Origin: Microcaldota archaeon
Lineage (GTDB): Archaea > Micrarchaeota > Micrarchaeia > Micrarchaeales > CABMGC01
Direction: 5' to 3'
Length of the DNA: 45,312 bases
Assembly: GCA_021812185.1 (NCBI GenBank)
Contig: JAKAON010000003.1
Span: 1 to 45,312 of the forward strand
The notes below the pieces were generated by a model. The model had not been told where the DNA came from, made no database searches, and saw only the letters and a list, made by a program, of their open reading frames with translations. How positions within the stretch are numbered: the stretch's first letter is position 1; the number at the start of each line of letters is the position of its first letter. A program made the translations under genes and the position numbers. Shown in pieces: positions 31,971-40,471 of the stretch.

Positions 31971-33182
31971 ATGAAAGTGGCAATCGTCTCAGACCTGCAC
32001 CTAGGCTACGAGCGTTTTTACGATGATGCATACACCCAGGCATCAGAGGCACTCACAAAAGCATCTGAAATAGCAGATGCGATAATAATACCTGGAGACA
32101 TATTTGATTTCAGGTCCCCAAAACCTGATGTTATTGCCCAAGGCCTAAACATATTCAGGCAACTCAAAGACAAAATGTGGGAAGCGAGGATAACAAAATA
32201 CTCTGGACAGGGAAGGATATTTACTGATATACCTGTGATAGCAATACCTGGGACTCACGAACGCAGAGCGCAGGATAGCGAGAACGCCGTTGAAATAATG
32301 AATCTTGCAGGATTCCTTGCAAACGGGAGCGAAGCCACAATAGAAATATCAAAGGGCGCCGAGAAGATATCTGTCTCTTCTCTTGGCGGTGTTTCCGAAG
32401 AGCGCGTCAAGGATATGCTCAAGGAGTATTCTTTTAGCCCGGTGCCTGGCCAATTCAGCATATTCATGCTTCATCAGTCAATATACGAGCTTCTCCCCTT
32501 CAGCGACGAGTTCATTTGCTATGATGATTTGCCAAAGGGATTTGACCTATACGTAAGCGGTCATATACACAGCAAGGTGATCGCAAAAGTCCACGGGAAA
32601 CCATTCCTAATACCTGGAAGCACTGTGCTAACACAATTAAAGGACGGGGAACAGGAGCCAAAGGGCTTTTTCGTATTCGACACCCAAACTAACGAATATA
32701 AGTTTCATGAAATATCATCAAGAAAATTCATGGTGGAAAGAATAGACATATCTGACAAAGACCCATCACAGATCAAGATGGAAGTTGTCGAAAAATTGGC
32801 AAAGGCCACAAAATCAAAAGTCCAAAACAAGCCAATAATACGCATAGTCCTGGAGGGCAGATCTAATGAAAGCACAAAACAGATATCAATGGAAATTAGC
32901 GAGATAATAAAAAACGAGACAAATGCAGTTGTCGAATTAAGCAAGGGCAACGTCGAAAACTACGAAATGGAATCAAATATAGAATCACTAAGGCAAAAAT
33001 CAATAGAAAATCTCTCAATCAAAGACTACGGCATGGTACTATTCTTGGAAAGGCTAAAGGATAACAATTACAAGCTTGGAGTAAGCGCAAGCGAACTCTT
33101 CGATATGCTAACTGCTGATACAAATAAGGAAAAGGTCATCAAAAAAGCTACGGATATTGTGCTAGAATCAACCCCTCCTTAG
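31971..33182 (+). CDS. mre11: Mre11-like DNA repair nuclease
   Basis: The 403-residue calcineurin-fold phosphoesterase shows D8-L-H10 in SDLHLG, GDIFD (42-46), GTHE (94-97, where GNHD is usual), LHQ and GHIH, followed by a capping domain and a helical C-terminus. Mre11 works with Rad50 to process DNA ends. No rad50, herA or nurA gene lies nearby, unlike the common archaeal four-gene operon, so the partner must be elsewhere or lost. The Asn-to-Thr change in the third motif could affect metal binding. It ends in a 4-base overlap with the convergent unknown gene. Confidence 0.85.
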   Translation: MKVAIVSDLHLGYERFYDDAYTQASEALTKASEIADAIIIPGDIFDFRSPKPDVIAQGLNIFRQLKDKMWEARITKYSGQGRIFTDIPVIAIPGTHERRAQDSENAVEIMNLAGFLANGSEATIEISKGAEKISVSSLGGVSEERVKDMLKEYSFSPVPGQFSIFMLHQSIYELLPFSDEFICYDDLPKGFDLYVSGHIHSKVIAKVHGKPFLIPGSTVLTQLKDGEQEPKGFFVFDTQTNEYKFHEISSRKFMVERIDISDKDPSQIKMEVVEKLAKATKSKVQNKPIIRIVLEGRSNESTKQISMEISEIIKNETNAVVELSKGNVENYEMESNIESLRQKSIENLSIKDYGMVLFLERLKDNNYKLGVSASELFDMLTADTNKEKVIKKATDIVLESTPP

Positions 33183-33577
33183 GATCTCAATAAAGCTGCG
33201 TAAACCAGCGTGTGCCCGCCGAATTTTTCTGGGGTCATAAGCACTTCTGGGACTCCATTTATCTTAATTTTCTCCATAACCTCTCTTATCAATGCACCTG
33301 TTTTTTGGCTACTTGGATCGGCAATGCCTGAATTATCAAACCTTCTAGCGTGCACGTAACACCCCAAAGCATCCCACAAGAACATCTTCTCCTGGTCAAA
33401 GTTACCAATCCTGGCTACTCTCTGCGCGTTCTTTTCGAAAATATCCCCTGCTGCAATAAAATCTTCGTAAGCTTTGTTGTCCCTAAGAGCAATACCGAGC
33501 CCTTCCATCAAAAGCGTACGTATTATCAAGTCGTTTGTGACAGCCACCGGCTGGTTATCCTCAAATATAAATTCCAT
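33179..33577 (-). CDS. Uncharacterised protein, paralogue of the 33640-34035 product
   Basis: This 132-residue protein is unrecognised but clearly related to its neighbour: both begin MEF, share DF-x2-AG-x-IFE-x-N-x2-R (DFIAAGDIFEKNAQR here), an LWDAL-x-CY-x-x-A stretch (LWDALGCYVHARR), and end with a K/VFGGH motif. It is predicted mainly helical, without signal peptide or membrane helix. The CY-x-A pattern recalls helical-repeat (TPR-like) proteins, but this is only a resemblance. ATG at 33577 is the natural start. It sits next to mre11 (convergent, 4-base overlap). Confidence 0.66.
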   Translation of the reverse strand: MEFIFEDNQPVAVTNDLIIRTLLMEGLGIALRDNKAYEDFIAAGDIFEKNAQRVARIGNFDQEKMFLWDALGCYVHARRFDNSGIADPSSQKTGALIREVMEKIKINGVPEVLMTPEKFGGHTLVYAALLRS

Positions 33578-33639
33578 ACATCAATTTTGATTTCCAAGTA
33601 TAATAATATAACTATGAATTCATTTATAAAAAACGACGA

Positions 33640-34035
33640 CTAATCTTTTCTTAAGATCTGCATCACTTCATCATGCCCCCCGAACACCGCAGTAGAAATT
33701 GGCATCATGTCGTCCCCGGAGTATGCTTTCAACTTATTCCACACCCGCTCCATATCCATGGTGGTTTTCAGAATGTTGCCGCGGTCGTTATTCCTATGTG
33801 CTATTATATTCGCCTTTCCATAGCAGGCAAGCGCATCCCACAGCATTAATATCTGTTCGCTCGGATCCCCAGTTATTTTTGTCGCCCTGACTCCATTTTC
33901 TTCAAAAATTTTTCCTGCATCCATGAAGTCTACGCACTCTTTATGTCCGCCAAGCAATTTCCTAGACGCATCAGAGAATAAGGTCTGAAAAATAAATCTT
34001 TTATCTATCTTAAGTTGGTCAGGATTAAATTCCAT
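33640..34035 (-). CDS. Uncharacterised protein, paralogue of the 33179-33577 product
   Basis: This 131-residue protein shares the same skeleton as the adjacent gene: DFMDAGKIFEENGVR, LWDALACYGKAN and VFGGHDEVMQIL. It is otherwise well diverged, so the duplication is old. It is predicted helical and cytoplasmic. It lies between its paralogue (62-bp gap) and acdA (also 62 bp) on the same strand. No catalytic motif is evident. The repeated LWDAL and FGGH stretches are the best handles for a homology search. Confidence 0.66.
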   Translation of the reverse strand: MEFNPDQLKIDKRFIFQTLFSDASRKLLGGHKECVDFMDAGKIFEENGVRATKITGDPSEQILMLWDALACYGKANIIAHRNNDRGNILKTTMDMERVWNKLKAYSGDDMMPISTAVFGGHDEVMQILRKD

Positions 34036-34097
34036 GATATACTTTCGAAACTACGATTTAAGAAGATTTTCTACGAAACAACCATCATCGGTTCCTA

Positions 34098-35492
34098 TCA
34101 TTCTTTGCCATTGTCTTTGAGGTATCGCGAATGCTCTAAAAGTTTCGCGAACGATTTCGCCACAGCAGCAGGGGAATCATAAACAGGTATCCCAGAATTC
34201 TCCATCATCATCTTATGCACAGAAGTGTAATCTGCCCCCGGGCTTAGTGCGGCTATAGGTATATCGGTGATGTTTTTGTAGTGTATCAGCGTAGATACGA
34301 CTTTAGAATCGGCTCCCGGGGTCTGGAAGAGCACTATGGCAATTATCATATCCACATTAGGGTCTTTTGATATAGCCTGCAACGCAGTTTCGTATCTCTT
34401 GTCATCGGCATCTCCTACAAGATCAAGCGGGTTTCTCACAGCTACTATTACGGGTAGGTTCTTTCTAAGATTCTCAAGTGTTGTTTTGTCAAATTCAGCT
34501 AGCGTCAGGTTGTTTAAGAATATTTCATCAGTTTCCAAGACGCCTGCTCCTCCTCCGTTCGTCACTATTGCAACTCTATTGCCCTTGGGCATATGCTCTG
34601 TGGAAAATGCCTTTGCATAGTTCAAAAGGTCGCTTAGGTCGTCTGCTACTATAAATCCGAACTGCCTAAAAACTGCTTGATATGCTGCAAAGCTTCCTGA
34701 TAGCGATGCAGTATGGGAATGCACTGCGCTCGCGCTCTGTTCGGTTACGCCACCTTTTAAAACTATAACTGGCTTCTTCTTTGTTACCTCCTTCCCGATT
34801 TCTATAAATTCCTTACCTCTTTTCACTCCCTCTATGTACATTATGATTACTTTTGTATCTTCGTCATCTCCAAGATACTTAAGAATGTCAACTTCATCAA
34901 CAACAGCGGCATTTCCATACGATATGAATTTCGAAAGCCCAAATCCCTCTTTTGCTATCAAATCAAGCACGGTACTGCCAACTGCACCGCTTTGCGATAC
35001 AAAACTAACACTTCCTATCTTTGGTTTGCTCAGTTTGTATGTAGGTAAAAATAAAGTATCCACTCTAGACCTCGGATCCATTACCCCAAGGCAGTTTGGC
35101 CCAAGCATCGCAATGCCATATTTTGTTGCTATGCTTATTATTTTGTCTTGCAAATCCGCCCTTCCCATCTCTGCAAATCCGCCACTCACAACTATTACGC
35201 TCTTCACATGCGCCTTGCCGCATTCCTCAAGTACTTTCGGCACGATCTCTGCAGGAACTGCTATAACTGCAAGATCTACGCCATCCTTTATGTTAAGTAC
35301 GCTCTTGTACACTTTCAATCCCAGTATTGCATCCTCCTTTGTGTTGACAGGATACAATTTTCCTGGAAAACCGGCATCAATGTAATTTTGCAATATCACA
35401 TGTCCAACTTTGTTTGGCGAAGAAGAGGCTCCTATTATAGCTACGCTCCTAGGGTTTAGCATGTATTTGAGGTCAAATCTTTTTTTGTACAT
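34098..35492 (-). CDS. acdA: Acetate-CoA ligase (ADP-forming) alpha subunit
   Basis: The 464-residue subunit has the CoA-binding Rossmann domain (15-120, VAIIGASSSPNKVGHVI) and succinyl-CoA-synthetase-like domains with GPNCLGV (131-137) and FVSQSGAVGS (164-173). The phosphohistidine loop HSHTASLSG (258-266, catalytic His most likely H260) follows. The enzyme converts acyl-CoA, ADP and phosphate to acid, CoA and ATP, the archaeal route of substrate-level phosphorylation from acetyl-CoA. It follows acdB after six bases. AAGGT abuts the ATG at 35492. Separate alpha and beta subunits suit hyperthermophile-type enzymes. Confidence 0.93.
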   Translation of the reverse strand: MYKKRFDLKYMLNPRSVAIIGASSSPNKVGHVILQNYIDAGFPGKLYPVNTKEDAILGLKVYKSVLNIKDGVDLAVIAVPAEIVPKVLEECGKAHVKSVIVVSGGFAEMGRADLQDKIISIATKYGIAMLGPNCLGVMDPRSRVDTLFLPTYKLSKPKIGSVSFVSQSGAVGSTVLDLIAKEGFGLSKFISYGNAAVVDEVDILKYLGDDEDTKVIIMYIEGVKRGKEFIEIGKEVTKKKPVIVLKGGVTEQSASAVHSHTASLSGSFAAYQAVFRQFGFIVADDLSDLLNYAKAFSTEHMPKGNRVAIVTNGGGAGVLETDEIFLNNLTLAEFDKTTLENLRKNLPVIVAVRNPLDLVGDADDKRYETALQAISKDPNVDMIIAIVLFQTPGADSKVVSTLIHYKNITDIPIAALSPGADYTSVHKMMMENSGIPVYDSPAAVAKSFAKLLEHSRYLKDNGKE

Positions 35493-35498
35493 ACCTTC

Positions 35499-36113
35499 TC
35501 ACTTTAGGATCCTGATGTCCACCACGTCGTAACCATTCTCCCTTATTATTACTGGGTTTAAATCAAGTTCAGAAATGTCATTTTCTTGAACAAGCTTCGC
35601 AACTTTCAAAATCAATCCAACTATCATATCCCTGCTCTTCCCCCCATGCGTTATTACGTCTCTTGATTTGAGCTGGTCTACCATATCCTGCGCATCTTGC
35701 CTTGTTATTGGGCATATCCTAAGCGACGTGTCCTTAAAAGACTCAACATATATCCCCCCAAGGCCTATAAGCACCATCTTCCCGAACTGCTGGTCTATAT
35801 TGCTCCCGATTATTACCTCTATCCCTCCAAAAGACATTTCCTGTGCAACTATTTTGTACGGTTTAAGCTCCTTGCCCTTATTTACAAGGTCACCAAAGGC
35901 GCTCCTAATGTGCTTCTCATCAAATAAACCAACCTTAACCAAACCCGCTTTTGATTTATGTAGCGCCTTGCTAGACAGCAGCTTTAGGACAATGTTTTTT
36001 TCACCAGCAAATTTGATTGCCTCCTCAGGAGTAGATACGTATGAGCTTCTTATGCTTTTGATCCCATATTTCTCAAGCAACACGCTTGCTTTGATGTAAT
36101 CCAAAAGCTCCAT
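35499..36113 (-). CDS. acdB: Acetate-CoA ligase (ADP-forming) beta subunit
   Basis: The roughly 204-residue ATP-grasp protein shows LLEKYGIKSI, VLKLLSSKALHKSKAGLVKVG, the nucleotide segment QEMSFGGIEVIIGSN, FGKMVLIGLGGIYVE and the metal-site ISELDLNPVII. It binds nucleotide and completes the ADP-forming acyl-CoA synthetase with the alpha subunit. ATG at 36113 is chosen; a GTG at 36122 overlapping the upstream gene's stop would add three residues. The N-terminus is shorter than in Pyrococcus-type subunits. It belongs to the operon 36778-34098. Confidence 0.9.
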   Translation of the reverse strand: MELLDYIKASVLLEKYGIKSIRSSYVSTPEEAIKFAGEKNIVLKLLSSKALHKSKAGLVKVGLFDEKHIRSAFGDLVNKGKELKPYKIVAQEMSFGGIEVIIGSNIDQQFGKMVLIGLGGIYVESFKDTSLRICPITRQDAQDMVDQLKSRDVITHGGKSRDMIVGLILKVAKLVQENDISELDLNPVIIRENGYDVVDIRILK

Positions 36114-36121
36114 CAACTTCA

Positions 36122-36778
36122 CTATATTATGTGCTTGAGGTAAAGTCCCACTATTATCAATGCTATTATTAAGACCTCAATTACAATTACGCCTGTCAAC
36201 GGCATTTTGTTCTTCGGTGGGTCTATAGGATCTTGCACTGCAGGTCCACTTTGGCTCTTTGCAGCATCTGCGCTGGCAGGTGCATCTTGCGGTTTTGCAG
36301 CATCTGCGCTTGCCTGCGCTGGTTCTGACTTAACCTTCAAATATCCTGCTTCAGTGAGACTTATCTCTGCAAGGCCGTTCTTCAGTTCGTAGACCAGCAA
36401 TCCAGTCTTATTTAATTTGTATATCCTAAGTGCAAGGTCTTTTGGCCTAAGATTTAGGCTATTGCTCATCTCCTTTGGCTCCCTCTTGCCTCCTGATAAT
36501 TGATTTAGTATGTTGTTGTCTAGCACATCCATAGGTTCCATGGACTTGCTCTCTGCCTCGGCAATGAGTTCTTTCCCCAGGTCTGTTACTGTTATGGTAT
36601 TAGGTCCAGGGTAGCTTGATTTGAATTCTACAAGGCCTTTCTGCTTCATCGTTCCAGCGATATTTGCTGCCTCAAAGAAGCTTGCATTGATCTGCCCTCC
36701 GAATTTATCCAATATAGCCTCTGGAGTTATCTTAATAAGACATGCAAGGTCAACAAAATTCGGTTCTTCATCTACCAT
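36122..36778 (-). CDS. Membrane-anchored double winged-helix protein
   Basis: The 218-residue protein has two winged-helix-like units (about 10-75, FFEAANIAGTMKQKGLVEF; and 90-150, MSNSLNLRPKDLALRIYKLN). An Ala/Pro/Asp/Lys linker follows with a near-repeat ASADAAKPQ and ASADAAKSQ, and then one C-terminal membrane helix (about 195-214, TGVIVIEVLIIALIIVGLYL). The topology places the DNA-binding part in the cytoplasm. It is the first gene of the operon with acdB and acdA and overlaps acdB's frame, so it may sense the membrane or energy state and regulate this operon. That is inference; no named family is recognised. Confidence 0.75.
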   Translation of the reverse strand: MVDEEPNFVDLACLIKITPEAILDKFGGQINASFFEAANIAGTMKQKGLVEFKSSYPGPNTITVTDLGKELIAEAESKSMEPMDVLDNNILNQLSGGKREPKEMSNSLNLRPKDLALRIYKLNKTGLLVYELKNGLAEISLTEAGYLKVKSEPAQASADAAKPQDAPASADAAKSQSGPAVQDPIDPPKNKMPLTGVIVIEVLIIALIIVGLYLKHII

Positions 36779-36823
36779 AATAATACCTGTAGTTCTAATC
36801 TATTCCTATCTAAATAACTAAAA

Positions 36824-36845
36824 ATATTCTTTTGGGAAAGAATAT
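36824..36845. promoter_or_regulatory. Perfect 9-bp dyad between the AcdAB operon and the aCPSF2-like gene
   Basis: ATATTCTTT (36824-36832) and AAAGAATAT (36837-36845) are perfect inverted copies around TGGG. The right arm runs into AATATATA (36841-36848), the likely TATA element for the TTG start at 36877. A bound protein would therefore compete with TBP, so this is a good operator candidate. Confidence 0.45.
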
Positions 36846-36876
36846 ATACTTGTAACAAACAATAAGTCTGATATTC

Positions 36877-38130
36877 TTGAACATTGAATTTCTTGGAGGC
36901 GCGAGCGAAGTAGGCAGGTCAGCAATATTCCTCAAAGACGAAAAAAATATACTTCTTGATTACGGGCTTAAGATAGACAACAAAAAAGCACAGCATCCAA
37001 TGCCTGCCCATAATGTAGATGCCTACATAATAAGCCATGCGCACCTTGACCACTGCGGATTCTCTCCGGCTCTTTATATGCAGAATTCACCAGTATCGTT
37101 CGGCACCGAGCCTACTATAGAAATAGCAAATATACTGATAGAAGACGCGATGAAGATAGCCAAGGCAGAGCACATGCCTCAAAAATACTTCAAGAGGCAG
37201 GTTTCAGCGTTCCAGAGGAAGTTTGTCGCCCTAAAATATCATGAAACCTCTCATTACGCCGGATACAACCTTACGCTACACGACGCCGGTCACATACCTG
37301 GGGCAGCGATAACGTGCCTAGAAAAATACAACACCGGAAAAAGGGTGGTGTATACTGGAGACTTCAAACTTTCACCACAAACAATGCATAAAGGTGCAGA
37401 AGTGGTAAAAAGCGATATCCTTATAATAGAATCCACATACGCAAACAGGAACCATCCTGATAGGAATTCACTGATAGAAAAATTCGCCCATGAAGTAAAG
37501 GAAGTAGTCGACAATGGTGGCACAGCCCTCATACCTTCTTTCGCTGTTGGAAGGGCCCAAGAGCTTCTAATGATCCTTGAAAAACATGGACTTATGGAAA
37601 ATACCTACCTTGATGGTATGGCAACAAAAGTTACCAAAGTGGTAATGAACAATCTCAAGTACATAAGGAACCAGGACGTAATAGAAAGCGCAATGAAAAA
37701 GGCGCATGTGGTTACTGGGCAAAAAGAAAGGACAAATGCCCTGAGGGGATCAAGCATAGTTGTCACAACGGCGGGCATGGTCGAAGGAGGACCAATAGTG
37801 AACTACATCCCTAGGGCAAACAGGCATTCAAAAATATTCCTAACGGGATACCAGGTAGAAGGGACCAACGGAAGCAAGCTGCTTGCAGGCAAGCCAATAA
37901 CTGTGGACAATAGAAAGATACACATAAACATACCTGTGGCATTCTACGATTTTTCTGCCCACTCAGGCAAAGACGACCTTTACAAGTACGTCAAAGAGAG
38001 CGACCCTGAGACAATAATATGCGTTCACGGCGACAAGGAAAACACAAATTCCTTTGCAAACACCCTAAAAGAGATGGGGTACGATGCCCACTCCCCTAAA
38101 GTCGGAGACAAACTAAAAGTAGACTTCTAA
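36877..38130 (+). CDS. Beta-CASP metallo-beta-lactamase ribonuclease (aCPSF2-like)
   Basis: The 417-residue protein has the MBL core with HAHLDH (54-59), LHDAGHIPGA, TGDFK and IIESTYANRNHP, then the beta-CASP insertion with SFAVGRAQELL and TTAGMVEGGP, and a closing FSAHSG plus CVHGD. It lacks N-terminal KH domains, which points to aCPSF2 rather than aCPSF1. These enzymes are zinc-dependent 5'-3' exo- or endoribonucleases in RNA decay or 3'-end formation. The start is TTG at 36877. It is monocistronic and followed by a T-run (38133-38138). Confidence 0.92.
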   Translation: MNIEFLGGASEVGRSAIFLKDEKNILLDYGLKIDNKKAQHPMPAHNVDAYIISHAHLDHCGFSPALYMQNSPVSFGTEPTIEIANILIEDAMKIAKAEHMPQKYFKRQVSAFQRKFVALKYHETSHYAGYNLTLHDAGHIPGAAITCLEKYNTGKRVVYTGDFKLSPQTMHKGAEVVKSDILIIESTYANRNHPDRNSLIEKFAHEVKEVVDNGGTALIPSFAVGRAQELLMILEKHGLMENTYLDGMATKVTKVVMNNLKYIRNQDVIESAMKKAHVVTGQKERTNALRGSSIVVTTAGMVEGGPIVNYIPRANRHSKIFLTGYQVEGTNGSKLLAGKPITVDNRKIHINIPVAFYDFSAHSGKDDLYKYVKESDPETIICVHGDKENTNSFANTLKEMGYDAHSPKVGDKLKVDF

Positions 38131-38211
38131 AAATTTTTGTTGCGGCATGCGGCAAACAGGCACAGCTATACCGTGCAACTAATAAATAAAAAGAGATTCA
38201 AAAATAAAAAA

Positions 38212-38565
38212 TCAGGCTTCATCGCTGAAGTTGTCTTCATATTCTGGCTCTGAAGATGCAGAAGATCCAGAACCCTTCTCAACGACTTCCAACTTCCCGA
38301 ATTTTCCTGTAGAAAGCTGAGGCGTGCCTCTGAACTCGCTTACATATCCTCCGGTTATCTTGACTTTGTCCCCGACGTCCACTGTGTCTATATCCTTACC
38401 CCACAAAGACAGAGTTATTCTTCCAGAATCGTCTTTCAACGTGACATTTGCCACGTTGACTCTCTTTCCGAATTTTGTAACTACCTCTCTAGGTTCAGAT
38501 TTCTCCGCAACTACTGCTTCAATATTAACATTCGTCGCTCCCGCTTTCAATTCGTTTATATTCAT
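38212..38565 (-). CDS. ssb: Single-stranded DNA-binding protein (single OB fold)
   Basis: The 117-residue protein has one OB fold (about 5-95: NIEAVVAEKSEPREVVTKFGKRVNVANVTLKDD in strands, SLWGKDIDTVDVGDKVKITGG, then RGTPQLSTGKFGKLEVV). A short Ser/Glu-rich acidic tail ends EPEYEDNFSDEA. This is the compact crenarchaeal/thaumarchaeal SSB layout rather than multi-OB RPA. The acidic tail probably recruits repair and replication partners. It protects single-stranded DNA. The ATG at 38565 is clear. It is a single gene converging with the aCPSF2-like gene. Confidence 0.88.
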   Translation of the reverse strand: MNINELKAGATNVNIEAVVAEKSEPREVVTKFGKRVNVANVTLKDDSGRITLSLWGKDIDTVDVGDKVKITGGYVSEFRGTPQLSTGKFGKLEVVEKGSGSSASSEPEYEDNFSDEA

Positions 38566-38658
38566 AAAATCACCAAACGATATACAGAATTAGCTTATAA
38601 TTAATTATATTAACCTTTCCCAATAATAGAAGCTCAAAACAAAACCGCTGTGCGTACC

Positions 38659-39222
38659 ATGATTATTTTAGACGAATTTAAACAGATGCTCAATATAATG
38701 CTAAAACCATCTTCAGCAACATCGTCCAAGACAAACTTCGCAAAATCGTCAATATTCTACTACAAAGCTACTGCAATACCTTTTGTTTTGTTGCTCGCAT
38801 TCACTTTCTTCATACACAACCAGATAACCCAATCCATAGACATGCTATTTGAAATCCTGATATGGCTGATAATCCCCCTGTTTGCCCTTTTCGAAACAGC
38901 TGTGTTTCAGCTTTCTGGTAAAAACTTCTTTTCATCATTCAAACACGGATCTATCAACACTTTTCACAGCGTGCTGCTATCAAATTCCGCAATAATCCTC
39001 GTTTTGTGGATATGCGTACTGTACCCTCCCATCGCACCTATCTTGCTAGGGCTAGCAATTTTGTGGGCATTCATAATTTTGGTAACGTCCCTGTCGGTTA
39101 ATCAAGGAGCTACGAGAACCGAGGCATTCATTGCTGTGGTGGTAGGATATTTACTAATGTACCTTATCATAAATGCAATTGCAATAATATTGGTCGGCCA
39201 AATCCCTCCGCCTGCCGCTTAA
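38659..39222 (+). CDS. Yip1-like integral membrane protein
   Basis: The 187-residue protein has a short amphipathic N-terminus (LDEFKQMLNIMLKPS) and about five hydrophobic helices (FVLLLAFTFFIH, ILIWLIIPLFALFET, SNSAIILVLWICVL, ILLGLAILWAFIILV, AVVVGYLLMYLIINAIAIIL). The layout is typical of YIP1-family proteins. Archaeal members have no settled function. ATG at 38659 is preferred over GTG at 38650. It converges on the M20 peptidase gene. Confidence 0.7.
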   Translation: MIILDEFKQMLNIMLKPSSATSSKTNFAKSSIFYYKATAIPFVLLLAFTFFIHNQITQSIDMLFEILIWLIIPLFALFETAVFQLSGKNFFSSFKHGSINTFHSVLLSNSAIILVLWICVLYPPIAPILLGLAILWAFIILVTSLSVNQGATRTEAFIAVVVGYLLMYLIINAIAIILVGQIPPPAA

Positions 39223-39231
39223 TTTGCAAAA

Positions 39232-40371
39232 TCAGAAACTCTCAAGAAGGTTTATCATCTCCTTTTCCACCTTCCTAAGTTTATTTATCTCAACATACTC
39301 GTTTGCCTGGTGGATGCTAAAGTTCTGCGCCCCATACGCAACTGAAGGTATATTTGCTTGTGAAAAGAAAGTCCCGTCAAATCCCCCAAAACTAACATGT
39401 ATTTTTTTCTCTTTTACCGATTTCCTAATGCGCTTCAATATATCCGAGTCCATGTCTGTTATGTAACTCTCATGCGTCGAATCCATTTTTATCGATGCAT
39501 CTATTTTCTCCTCCTTTTTTAGTTTTTCAAAATAATTAATCAGCATTATCTGGAAATCGCGTACCTTAGTCCCTGGAGGGGATCTTAGGTCGAATTTTAT
39601 CTCCACCTTCCCAGGTATCAAGTTTGGTGCTACCCCTCCATTTATCATTGTAATATTGAACCTGCCCTTCACCTGGCCATCCATCTCTCCAGGGTACTTG
39701 CATTTGTATTTAGAAACGACATCATCAAACTTCTTAAGCTTTAACAAGAATCTAAGTGATTTTTCAACCGCGTTTACTCCAAGGAAAGGCATGCCTGCGT
39801 GGTGTTCAACTCCCTTTATGACTATGGTGCCTCCGCTTACGCCGCTCGATCCGGTCACTATGCAATCCTCTACGTCAAGCACCACTGCATAATCTGCACG
39901 TATCATCTTCCTGTGCTTTTCTAAGACCCAAGCCAATCCGTATTTTGATCCGATCTCTTCGTCGCATGTGAATACAAGTTCTACGTTGGCTGTGGGTTTT
40001 GCGTTTTCAGCAGCAAAAAGAGATACGGCAATGCCTGATTTGTCGTCGCTTGCTCCCCTGCCATACATCCTATTTCCCACTCTTGTTAGCTTGAATGGGT
40101 CTCTTTTCCAATCCGTCCTATCTACTGGTACGACGTCATAGTGGGCATTTAGGGCTATGGTCTTTTCAGCACCAAAATCCAACCTCCCTATGACATTTGG
40201 CCTAGATTTCCCATCCGGTGCCTTTGCATATATTACATCTACTTTGCCTCCGATGTTCTCAATCTTCTCCTTGAGCAGCGATGCCATTTCATCATAATTA
40301 GACGACTTCGAAGCATCAGTGTCTATCCCTACTAGTTCCCCAAGCAATCTAAGGTCCAAATCAACATCCAT
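39232..40371 (-). CDS. M20-family metallopeptidase (ArgE/DapE/carboxypeptidase type)
   Basis: The 379-residue protein has the two-zinc site motifs of M20: LNAHYDVVPV, the bridging Asp in YGRGASDDKSG, catalytic DEEIGS and a late SIHQANEYV, with the usual dimerisation insert (GTIVIKGVEHHAGMP onwards). Family members are carboxypeptidases, deacetylases or desuccinylases; the substrate cannot be told. ATG at 40371 is used; GTG at 40392 gives seven extra residues and lies in an imperfect dyad. It diverges from the Mrp-like gene. Confidence 0.87.
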   Translation of the reverse strand: MDVDLDLRLLGELVGIDTDASKSSNYDEMASLLKEKIENIGGKVDVIYAKAPDGKSRPNVIGRLDFGAEKTIALNAHYDVVPVDRTDWKRDPFKLTRVGNRMYGRGASDDKSGIAVSLFAAENAKPTANVELVFTCDEEIGSKYGLAWVLEKHRKMIRADYAVVLDVEDCIVTGSSGVSGGTIVIKGVEHHAGMPFLGVNAVEKSLRFLLKLKKFDDVVSKYKCKYPGEMDGQVKGRFNITMINGGVAPNLIPGKVEIKFDLRSPPGTKVRDFQIMLINYFEKLKKEEKIDASIKMDSTHESYITDMDSDILKRIRKSVKEKKIHVSFGGFDGTFFSQANIPSVAYGAQNFSIHQANEYVEINKLRKVEKEMINLLESF

Positions 40372-40471
40372 ATTCGCACTTCGAAGCGACACGCACCATT
40401 GCGCATGTCAACAACATTAAATATTATATCATAAAGAATATATAGCGCGAAGATTTTGAAATTGTGATATA

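Noticed and set aside
34834-35385. 183-residue plus-strand open frame.
   Set aside because: It lies wholly inside acdA in antisense; acdA has full family motifs.
38143-38156. Tandem TGCGGCA-TGCGGCA after the aCPSF2-like gene.
   Set aside because: Only two seven-base copies; expected often enough by chance and no context makes it meaningful.
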